Positions 17,341 through 24,066 of a stretch of 64,000 nucleotides of DNA are shown in pieces. A program made the translations under genes and the position numbers. This stretch comes from Paenibacillus xylanexedens. Its GTDB lineage: Bacteria > Bacillota > Bacilli > Paenibacillales > Paenibacillaceae. The DNA lies in contig NZ_CP018620.1 of NCBI RefSeq assembly GCF_001908275.1, positions 3,162,001 through 3,226,000 of the forward strand, given 5' to 3'. The notes under the pieces were generated by a model that was not told the DNA's origin, ran no database searches, and saw only the letters and a program-made list of their open reading frames with translations. How positions within the stretch are numbered: position 1 is the stretch's first letter; the number at the start of each line of letters is the position of its first letter.

Positions 17341-18180
17341 ATGATGAAGGTACAGAGAAAGATTTATCGATTCATTGCAGGTATCATGGCATTTTTGATT
17401 GTGATTTACGCAGGCATATCGGCAGGAGGGCCTACAGCGGCAGCTTCAGAGTCCACATCAAATCACAAACGGTTAGCGATTATCATCGATGATGTTGGTA
17501 ATGACATGAAGGGCACGGCAGAGATTCTGGCGATGCCAGTCAAACTGACGGTAGCGGTAATGCCTTTTTTACCAACAACGAAGAAAGATGCGATGGCTGC
17601 ACATGAAAAGGGGATGGATGTGATTGTGCACATGCCCATGGAACCCAAGAAAGGACGACCTGAATGGCTGGGCCCGGGTGCAATCACATCCAATCTAACA
17701 GATGAAGAAGTACGCTCGCGTGTGGAGAAAGCGATTGATGATGTGCCCCACGCCATTGGCATGAACAATCACATGGGTTCTAAAATCACGTCCGACAAAC
17801 GCATCATGTCCATTGTGCTCGATGTATGCAAGGAGCGGGGCCTCTTCTTTGTAGACAGTCGTACGAACTTTCGCTCCGTGGTGGGGGAACTGGCCATTTC
17901 CAAAAACATGCCACCTGTAGGTAATGACATTTTCCTGGATGATCAAAACTCCAAGCAACACATTCGCAAGCAATTGGATCTGGCAACTCAGCAGGCGATC
18001 GACAAGGATATCTGTGTTGTCATTGGTCATGTCGGTCATTCGGGGATGAACACATCCGCAGTAATTCGTGAATACGTCTCCCGTCTGCAAAATCAGGTTC
18101 AATTTGTAGGAATTGGTGATCTGGTTCGGGATGTGTGGAACTGGCGTGCTGCTCCTACACTACCGACAGATAATAAATAA
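17341..18180 (+). CDS. Divergent polysaccharide deacetylase (YibQ-like), exported
   Basis: 279 residues. A signal or anchor helix (residues about 11-30) ends in GGPTAAASES. The rest has the divergent-deacetylase pattern: RLAIIIDDVGNDMKG near residue 43, VAVMPFLPTT, DVIVHMPMEP, GMNNHMGSKIT, FFVDSRT and CVVIGHVGHSG. These match the NodB barrel with altered metal ligands. The reaction for this subfamily is not established; a cell-envelope carbohydrate role is inferred. ATG at 17341 (or 17344) follows GGGGAGGG. The last 26 bases overlap the 3' end of the amidase gene on the opposite strand. Confidence 0.88.
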   Translation: MMKVQRKIYRFIAGIMAFLIVIYAGISAGGPTAAASESTSNHKRLAIIIDDVGNDMKGTAEILAMPVKLTVAVMPFLPTTKKDAMAAHEKGMDVIVHMPMEPKKGRPEWLGPGAITSNLTDEEVRSRVEKAIDDVPHAIGMNNHMGSKITSDKRIMSIVLDVCKERGLFFVDSRTNFRSVVGELAISKNMPPVGNDIFLDDQNSKQHIRKQLDLATQQAIDKDICVVIGHVGHSGMNTSAVIREYVSRLQNQVQFVGIGDLVRDVWNWRAAPTLPTDNK

Positions 18181-18901
18181 TGCCGTTGGCAATAGATTGG
18201 GCGATTCGTTTTTGCTCAGCGGGATCACTCATTCTGGCTCGATCTTCGGCATTGCTCAAAAATCCGGTTTCGACAATGACGGCAGGTTGCTTCACGTAAT
18301 TTAATAAATAAAAGGGCTTGCCCCACACGACCCCGTGCCCCGTTCCGAACAACTTGTTCATGGCGTCCTGAATGGATTGAGCCAGTAAATAACTCCTGCC
18401 TTCCTTCTGGTGCAGTACCACCGGGCCGTGTGCAGCCGATCGGGGACTCCAGTTCGCATGGATGCTGACCACGATATCTGTACTTACTTCTTCGCTAAGG
18501 CTTTTACGTTGGGCAAGGTCTCTGGTATGACGGGAGCGGCTGTTCAGCCAGCGGTTCTCATCACTAAGTGCATAATCACCAAGTCGATTGATGATAACGG
18601 CATAACCTTTGCTGCGAAGCAGGAGATAGACCTTTTGGCTAATGGCCAGGTTGATATCTTTTTCCAGTACACCTTGGGCTGACGTTCCACCGTCAATACC
18701 GCCATGGCCTACATCGAGCAAAATAACCGGTGCTGCAAAGGCATGATGACTTGAGCGATAAGCATCTCCATCGGTCACCGGCAGCATGGATGGACTGTTC
18801 TGGGACGGGGCTGCTTTTCCATGCGCGACATGGTGGGGCAGGATGGGAAGACAATGGAAGCAAATGAGCAAGGCCACCGAAGCGGTCAGCAGCTTATACA
18901 T
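18155..18901 (-). CDS. N-acetylmuramoyl-L-alanine amidase (Amidase_3, CwlD-like), exported
   Basis: 248 residues. An N-terminal hydrophobic segment (YKLLTASVALLICFHCL) directs export; the Amidase_3 domain begins VILLDVGHGGIDGG (first Zn His), followed by EKDINLAIS (Zn Glu), VVSIHANW (second Zn His) and AVIVETGFLSN with the catalytic Glu. It cuts the bond between muramic acid and L-Ala in peptidoglycan. Size and single domain resemble CwlD, which acts in spore cortex with a deacetylase; the adjacent deacetylase makes a similar joint role possible but unproven. ATG at 18901 is preceded by AAGGAG; frame openness further upstream is not informative. It overlaps the deacetylase 3' end. Confidence 0.87.
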   Translation of the reverse strand: MYKLLTASVALLICFHCLPILPHHVAHGKAAPSQNSPSMLPVTDGDAYRSSHHAFAAPVILLDVGHGGIDGGTSAQGVLEKDINLAISQKVYLLLRSKGYAVIINRLGDYALSDENRWLNSRSRHTRDLAQRKSLSEEVSTDIVVSIHANWSPRSAAHGPVVLHQKEGRSYLLAQSIQDAMNKLFGTGHGVVWGKPFYLLNYVKQPAVIVETGFLSNAEDRARMSDPAEQKRIAQSIANGIIYYLSVV

Positions 18902-19096
18902 GGGAATACACACTCCTTCATGAAATAGGTACCGGATGCAGATTAAAGACTGTATGGATACCTTTGGCATTAGACTGTGCATTTTGAGGGTTTTCATACT
19001 CCTTTCAATAAAAAAATGTTTAACCATTGCACATCCTGCACACAATAGAACTATCGTAAGCTCCGTGAAAGTGCAGGAGCGAAGGAGGCAGAGGTT

Positions 19097-19315
19097 ATGG
19101 CCAAAAGTGATGAATTGGTAAAATACATTACGCAGCGTGTTGTTCATTATATCGATACGCCGAAGGATGAGCGGAAAGGTCGCACCAAAAGGAAAGAGCC
19201 GTGGGCGATGAAGTGGTTTGGTATGATCCCTTTCGCTGTATCCCTGTGGGTGGGGAAAAAGGAAAAAGAATTCGATACACAGTCTCATAAACGAAGTTCT
19301 TCGGGTAAAGGCTGA
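19097..19315 (+). CDS. yqzE: YqzE family small protein
   Basis: 72 residues. The N-terminal part (DELVKYITQRVVHYIDTPKDERK) matches the YqzE family, whose function is unknown; a hydrophobic stretch (KWFGMIPFAVSLWVG) suggests a membrane or amphipathic segment. AAGGAGG sits 9 bases before the ATG. In Bacillus yqzE lies near the com operon and yqhG/yqhH, and here yqhG and yqhH also lie close by, supporting the assignment. A terminator follows. Confidence 0.8.
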   Translation: MAKSDELVKYITQRVVHYIDTPKDERKGRTKRKEPWAMKWFGMIPFAVSLWVGKKEKEFDTQSHKRSSSGKG

Positions 19316-19350
19316 CTATCGCTTACCTATTTCACTAATGGTAAACCAAA

Positions 19351-19389
19351 AGACGCAATCCCTTAAAAAAATGGGAAGGCGTCTTATTT
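19351..19389 (+). terminator. Terminator after yqzE
   Basis: AGACGC...CCC and GGG...GCGTCT arms around an A-rich loop, then TTATTTG. Confidence 0.7.
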
Positions 19390-19446
19390 GTTGTGGATGT
19401 TTATTGCTTTAACGTTATCTGAATGATCTGTAGAGTTAGCTGATGG

Positions 19447-20454
19447 TCAAGGCTTCAAGATGTAAAACTGACCGTCTTGTTGTAATGTGCTCAAAGGAAC
19501 AAAGCGTTGAATGGATGATTTTCCACCTAGTGCTACATATAGAATGGACTCTGCTTCCTGATCTGTATGCCATAGCTGATAACCGCTAACGGGTAGAGGT
19601 CCACCGTATACAACATTACGATCACCCGCTGAGAAAACAATCTCTTGATTCTCCCCTTGTTGCATCACATCTTGTGCCCGGTCGGCAGCAACAGGCTTGG
19701 AGGTAATCCACAACAGATTGTCAGCCGGATTGAAGACGGGTCGCAGATGAAGTGGATCGACTGATAAAGATGGCGTTGTGGATAAATCAGTTATGCTGGC
19801 AGAGTTCTGTTTGAAATCAGCCTCCAGCAGGTTCAGAAACTCTGACGGCAGTACATCTCCGTTCGTAGCATCAATATAAAGTGCAGGATGGTTTGGTTGT
19901 TCCACTTTCCAATAAGCCAGCAGAGGAAGAGCATAGCCAAGATGAAGCTCTCCTCCGCCAGCAAGTAATGCCTCAAGGTTCACATGTTGTCGATCCAAGG
20001 TTTGTCCAAGAAGTTCATTGTTGTATGGTGACTGTTCTCCATGACCATATTCACTAAGCATCAACTGACCCTGCTCTGTGGCCGTAATAATCATATATCC
20101 GATAGGTTTGTCTTCAAACTCAGCTTGTACGAGCCAGCTATGTAAACCCGGCCCCAGAGGGTAGAAGTCCAGATCGGCGTTCTTCCAATGCACTTCGCCG
20201 TTAGCTGTACCAAGTGTAACAGCTTGTTGCTCTGCAAACCGTTGCACAGCAGCGGGAGCTAGCTTTTCATTCTGAATGGCAAGATGTTTGGGACTATACT
20301 CTGTTGATGATGCGGGGGATGGCGAAGACGTTTTTTGTTCCTCTGCATTGGCTATCGACCAAAAAGAGAATAGGGCAAGACAACTGAGCAAGCCAAAGGT
20401 TATACAGGTTGTTTTCCGAGCGTTGTTCCAACACGTATAAAAGAATCGTTTCAA
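19447..20454 (-). CDS. Exported protein of unknown function
   Basis: 335 residues. A positively charged start and hydrophobic helix (residues about 17-37, ending SIANAEEQ) look like a cleavable signal peptide, followed by a Ser/Pro-rich stretch. The mature part has two related-looking blocks: residues about 60-150, with AVQRFAEQQAVTLGTANGEVHW and KPIGYMIITATEQGQLMLSEYGHG, and a C-terminal block with VYGGPLPVSGYQLWHTDQEAESILYVALGG. The GYMIITA segment recalls propeptide/PepSY-like folds, but I cannot assign a family. Start is TTG at 20454 after AGTAGGTG. No operon partner. Confidence 0.72.
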   Translation of the reverse strand: MKRFFYTCWNNARKTTCITFGLLSCLALFSFWSIANAEEQKTSSPSPASSTEYSPKHLAIQNEKLAPAAVQRFAEQQAVTLGTANGEVHWKNADLDFYPLGPGLHSWLVQAEFEDKPIGYMIITATEQGQLMLSEYGHGEQSPYNNELLGQTLDRQHVNLEALLAGGGELHLGYALPLLAYWKVEQPNHPALYIDATNGDVLPSEFLNLLEADFKQNSASITDLSTTPSLSVDPLHLRPVFNPADNLLWITSKPVAADRAQDVMQQGENQEIVFSAGDRNVVYGGPLPVSGYQLWHTDQEAESILYVALGGKSSIQRFVPLSTLQQDGQFYILKP

Positions 20455-20564
20455 ATTTGCACCTACTTTTCATTTATCCGTTACCTGAGCGGGTCCTAGT
20501 TTCATTCTAGGGGACAGGTTATGCAAAGGTTGCTGCAACCTGTCGGGCGGCCGATCATGAATAA

Positions 20565-20601
20565 ACACTACTTTTGCCAGCATTTGCAGGAAAAGTAGTG
20601 T
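20565..20601 (-). terminator. Terminator after yqhG
   Basis: On the minus strand ACACTACTTTT and AAAAGTAGTGT arms (11 bp) are followed by TTATT. It lies 6 bases after the yqhG stop. Confidence 0.8.
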
Positions 20602-20607
20602 CTTCGT

Positions 20608-21801
20608 CTATCTTAAGTGAAACATGCCGCTGCTAATGGCAGTCACTTTCACTTTGGGTTCATATTGCCAGATCATTTCGGTCCGGCGTGTCTCATACTG
20701 CAGTTTCATAGCTTCACGATCGATTACCGCCTGTTTTGCTTTCTCTTCTTCGGCATCTGTCTCGGAGTCGATCGGTACTGCGGCCTCTGCCGCCAGTTCT
20801 ACATCTGCTCCAATGGGTTTAGCGTTAGTTATATCCAGAACTTTTTTCAGTGGTACAGGTGGCGTGCGGTTAGAAGGGACATTCTCCGTGTCTGAGGTTA
20901 TGTTACCTGGTGATTCTACTTCAGGCATATCTTCCCGGAGTACCGCCTCATAGTAGGTGTCCAACACGTCCAGCTCCAGATCAAGCCGCTCTTGGGCTTT
21001 CTCTGCCCAGCTATAATCGAGTTCCAGCAAGCGGTTCGTCAAATGAGATTCCAGAGCAGCTCCGGCATCAAATAACGAAACTTTCGCTGTCTGCACATGC
21101 ATGTTCTCCGCAAGCCTCGGACTAAGATCACGTCGGTTCAGCTTAGTGCCGAATTTTTCAATAATTTCACCCGAACGAAGGGAGATGCCAAGAAAATGAA
21201 GTTCCTCCCGTTTCAAGTCACAGGCAAATTCCACCTTGAAACAGACCCCGAGCCAAGGCTCATATACGGCTGGCGCTGTAGCGCGCAATTGCCGTTTGGC
21301 TGCCTGTTCGAACAGGTTTACGAAGGCACCGCCTTCTCGGGCTGCACCGAAAATCTGCTGGAGTCTGCGACTGCCATACACCACTTCTTCACGCAATATT
21401 CGTCCTGGCCCCAGCTGTGGCAGCGATGGCGTAATACCGAAGTAACGGCCTAGAATAGTTTCTTTTGGTGGCTCGCCTTGAGGACTGCTGTTGGTTACGC
21501 CATTCGTTCCATCAGGGTTAGTTCCAGCAGGAGGTGACGCTTGCGCAGCTTTGGCTTCTGCTGCCTCAATGGCCTGCTGATAACTGTCAGGATCAAATAT
21601 AAATGTAAAGGACATCGTCTCAGCGGGTGCTCCGGTTCGTTCCACGAACCCCCAATAATAGGGGCGGTTGGTCAACGCTTTGTCCGCCTCAGGCGAGAGT
21701 TTGACTGTAACATGGGCAGGGGAACGCTCCATAATCTGACAATCCAGTGCTTCCAGATAGGTGAGAACATAAGCCTGCACTTCATGGGGAGACATGGTCA
21801 T
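20608..21801 (-). CDS. yqhG: YqhG family protein
   Basis: 397 residues, cytoplasmic. The N-terminal part (YLEALDCQIMERSPAHVTVKLSPEADKALTNRPYYW) and the middle (LGRYFGITPSLPQLGPGRILREEVVYGSRRLQQIF) are typical of YqhG, a protein of unknown role encoded next to the SNF2 helicase YqhH in Bacillus. Compared with the roughly 260 residues known there, this one is enlarged by a low-complexity insert (residues about 80-110, Ala/Pro/Asn/Gly) and by an acidic, likely disordered region after about residue 290. Its ribosome site (AAGGAGG) lies inside the last codons of yqhH and only 3 bases separate the genes, so they are coupled. Confidence 0.87.
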   Translation of the reverse strand: MTMSPHEVQAYVLTYLEALDCQIMERSPAHVTVKLSPEADKALTNRPYYWGFVERTGAPAETMSFTFIFDPDSYQQAIEAAEAKAAQASPPAGTNPDGTNGVTNSSPQGEPPKETILGRYFGITPSLPQLGPGRILREEVVYGSRRLQQIFGAAREGGAFVNLFEQAAKRQLRATAPAVYEPWLGVCFKVEFACDLKREELHFLGISLRSGEIIEKFGTKLNRRDLSPRLAENMHVQTAKVSLFDAGAALESHLTNRLLELDYSWAEKAQERLDLELDVLDTYYEAVLREDMPEVESPGNITSDTENVPSNRTPPVPLKKVLDITNAKPIGADVELAAEAAVPIDSETDAEEEKAKQAVIDREAMKLQYETRRTEMIWQYEPKVKVTAISSGMFHLR

Positions 21802-21804
21802 GAG

Positions 21805-23451
21805 TTAGCTACCTCCTTTGCGAAGATCTAACAACCCGGATACGGCAGGCCCTTCATCTGAAACCTCACGTTGAATAGAGTTCAGCGATTGTCCAAGTGA
21901 ATCCATTTTGCGGCGAATATCTTCATCAGTTTGTGATTCCAATATGATTTTGTACAAACTTTTCTCAATAGACTCCTTTTTCTCCAGCCGTTCCAGAATG
22001 ACATCCAGCCCGCCGATCACCATCTCAAACATATTGATCTTCTCATGCAGCAGACTCAGAATATGTTCCTCAATGGTTCCGGTCGTAGATAAATTGAAGA
22101 TGTTCACGTCATTTTGCTGTCCAAGCCGGTGTACCCGACCGATCCGCTGCTCTACCCGCATCGGGTTCCAAGGCAGATCAAAGTTGATCATATGATGGCA
22201 AAATTGCAGATTAATGCCTTCGCCACCCGCTTCGGTTGCAATCATGGCCTGCACACGCCCGCGGAAGAGATCCATCATCCAGTCTTTTTTGCCTCGATTC
22301 ATGCCACCCCGATAGGGTACAGCCGTAAGCCCATTGTTGCGGAAATAGTTTAGCAGATACTCCTGCGTGGCCCGGTATTCAGTGAAGATAATTACTTTTT
22401 CATTCATGTTCCGAACCAGTTCCATCGTTTTCTCCGCTTTGGTATTCTCCTTGATCGCTTTAATATGGGCAACGAGTTCCCAAATCTTGTCCCGAAGGGG
22501 AGAGTCCAGCGGAAGTTTCTTCGACAGATTAACCAGTGTCACGAATACAGCATCCCGACTGCTGCACACTTCACGCTGCAATGTAACAAGGGAGAGCATG
22601 CTACTTAGGTTGCCGCCAGCTTCCTGGTACTGGTCTTTAACAAAGGAAGTCACGCCATCATAAAGCGCTTGTTCTTCGGACGATAGTTGCAGATTCACGT
22701 TGGAGACATTCCGTTTGGTAAATTGAACAGGGCCTTCGCCGCGGCGGTTACGAATCATGACTTTGGATAACTCGTTCTTAAGCTGTTCCTGATTTTTCGG
22801 AACCCGTTTGTCTACAACAAAGTTGGCTGCAAAATCACCCTGACGACCCAGTTGACCGGGCTTCAGCAGGTTGATCAGATTGAACAACTCGCTCATATCG
22901 TTCTGCACAGGTGTAGCCGTGAGCAGCAGACAATACTTTTTGCGCAATTTCAGCATGAATTGATAGTTGGTTGTTTTCTTGTTTTTGAGTTTATGAGCCT
23001 CGTCAATAATAATCATGTCGTAGTCGGTATTCAGCAGCATATCTTTATGCGGGTCACGTTTGGCTGTATCCATGGAAGCAACAACCACTTCATTCTGCCA
23101 GGAATAGGCCTTTTTCTGAGCAATAGCAGGGATGCCGAATTTTGAATTCAACTCCCGTACCCATTGCAACACAAGAGAGGCTGGCACGAGAATGAGTACC
23201 TTGGATACGAGACCCCGAACCATATATTCTTTCAGAATGAGACCGGCTTCAATGGTTTTGCCAAGACCCACCTCATCGGCGAGAATGGCCCGGCCTGACA
23301 TTTCAAATAATACTCTGCGTGCAGTGTCCATCTGGTGAGGGAGTGGAGTAAGGCCTTGTAGATGCTTGAGACATTGGATCTCGTCAAAATTGGGAATCAG
23401 GTTGGTCTCTTCGGCTTGAATGCCGAGTTGGAAGAGTCGGTAATCCCCCAA
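21805..23451 (-). CDS. yqhH: SNF2-family ATPase/helicase (YqhH), main open frame
   Basis: 548 residues in this frame. Motifs: LPHQ (Q-type entry), Walker A DEVGLGKTIEAG, motif Ia LILVPASL, DEAH box, LLLTATP, later VIIFTEYRATQ, MIATEAGGEGINLQF and QRIGRVHRLGQ. SNF2 ATPases translocate on double-stranded DNA; YqhH's target is unknown. The only start in frame is a TTG at 23451 whose SD (AAAGGAGG) is just 3 bases away, and family members begin with about 35 more residues. Those residues are found in another frame immediately upstream (see 23397-23567), so this is most likely the 3' part of one frameshifted gene. The stop is 3 bases from yqhG. Confidence 0.88.
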   Translation of the reverse strand: MGDYRLFQLGIQAEETNLIPNFDEIQCLKHLQGLTPLPHQMDTARRVLFEMSGRAILADEVGLGKTIEAGLILKEYMVRGLVSKVLILVPASLVLQWVRELNSKFGIPAIAQKKAYSWQNEVVVASMDTAKRDPHKDMLLNTDYDMIIIDEAHKLKNKKTTNYQFMLKLRKKYCLLLTATPVQNDMSELFNLINLLKPGQLGRQGDFAANFVVDKRVPKNQEQLKNELSKVMIRNRRGEGPVQFTKRNVSNVNLQLSSEEQALYDGVTSFVKDQYQEAGGNLSSMLSLVTLQREVCSSRDAVFVTLVNLSKKLPLDSPLRDKIWELVAHIKAIKENTKAEKTMELVRNMNEKVIIFTEYRATQEYLLNYFRNNGLTAVPYRGGMNRGKKDWMMDLFRGRVQAMIATEAGGEGINLQFCHHMINFDLPWNPMRVEQRIGRVHRLGQQNDVNIFNLSTTGTIEEHILSLLHEKINMFEMVIGGLDVILERLEKKESIEKSLYKIILESQTDEDIRRKMDSLGQSLNSIQREVSDEGPAVSGLLDLRKGGS

Positions 23452-23567
23452 GGACCTCCTTTATCCAGTCGTGATTCCAATTGATTAATCCAGCTTCGAT
23501 CAATTTCCAACGGAACGGGCAGCTCGGCTACAGGTTGATTTGTGTGGTGCGGGTTTTTCCGGTTCAT
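23397..23567 (-). CDS. Small ORF that appears to be the displaced N-terminus of YqhH
   Basis: 56-codon frame with an excellent ribosome site (GGGAGG, 7 bases before ATG at 23567). Residues 24-41 read DRSWINQLESRLDKGGPW, the kind of N-terminal segment (W-x-x-x-L-x-x-R-x-x-x-x-GPWG) I recall in YqhH-type SNF2 proteins. Re-reading one G in the GGGGG run at 23443-23447 would join it to the helicase frame as GGPW-GDYRLFQL. The remaining residues after Gly41 in its own frame look random. It may be a true frameshift, a programmed -1 shift, or a sequencing error in the homopolymer. Confidence 0.7.
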   Translation of the reverse strand: MNRKNPHHTNQPVAELPVPLEIDRSWINQLESRLDKGGPWGITDSSNSAFKPKRPT

Positions 23568-23667
23568 GGTGTTTCCTCCCCTGCCATACGTGATGACGTT
23601 TTATTCGTAGGTAATAGTATGGACGAATGAGAGTCAGTTCATAACTATGTGGGTTCAAATAAGGAAT

Positions 23668-23859
23668 ATTTACACTTGTCACTCCGATGACAGAATAACC
23701 TTCCAATCGCTGTTATCCCCAGATTTTTTTTGATTCCCTTGTCCAAAGGGGGAAACCCGGGGATAGCGTATGCTTCCGATGCAGCTTTCTTTCAGAAAGC
23801 TTTTAGGCGAACGCTTCGCTTCTTTAGGTTATTTCTGTCCTCTCCGTTCTTGTGTAAAA
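23668..23859 (+). repeat. About 190-bp dispersed repeat with terminal inverted repeats, copy A
   Basis: Begins ATTTACAC...GACAGAA and ends TTCTGTCC...GTGTAAAA, so the ends are inverted repeats. Internal conserved parts include CCTTCCAATCGCTGTTATC, a T8 run, CAGAAAGCTTTTAGGCG (with the hairpin AGCTTTCTTTCAGAAAGCT) and CGCTTCGCTT. Copies B and C are at 43335-43525 and, inverted, at 48649-48836. It lies between yqhH and nrdJ and encodes nothing. Confidence 0.88.
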
Positions 23860-23959
23860 AGTTTAGTTGAACCAATGTGAACTACAGTTTATTTGCAAGA
23901 AGTTTGTTCGAGCAGGGGAGTCTATGAAGATGGACTATGATAAAAGTTATATGGAAAAT

Positions 23960-24005
23960 CAATATATAGTGTATTATACTGAAATCATATCACTATATGT
24001 GGTGT
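23960..24005 (+). promoter_or_regulatory. Tandem NrdR boxes of nrdJ
   Basis: CAATATATAGTGTA (from 23960) and CACTATATGTGGTG (from 23991) both fit the NrdR box (acaCwATATaTwGtgt). Their start-to-start distance is 31 bases, the three-turn spacing known for NrdR. A TATACT (-10-like) lies between them, so repressor binding would cover the promoter. Confidence 0.82.
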
Positions 24006-24066
24006 TTCATCATAATTTACTTTTATAGTGAAAATGGAGCTTTATACCGGGGAGGTTGAATTAGCG

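Noticed and set aside
23500..23706. 68-codon minus-strand ORF
   Set aside because: It overlaps both the 190-bp repeat and the better-supported 56-codon ORF, has no ribosome site and looks like a chance frame.
23860..24066. Cobalamin riboswitch before nrdJ
   Set aside because: No B12-box or aptamer-like structure is seen; NrdR boxes explain the region.
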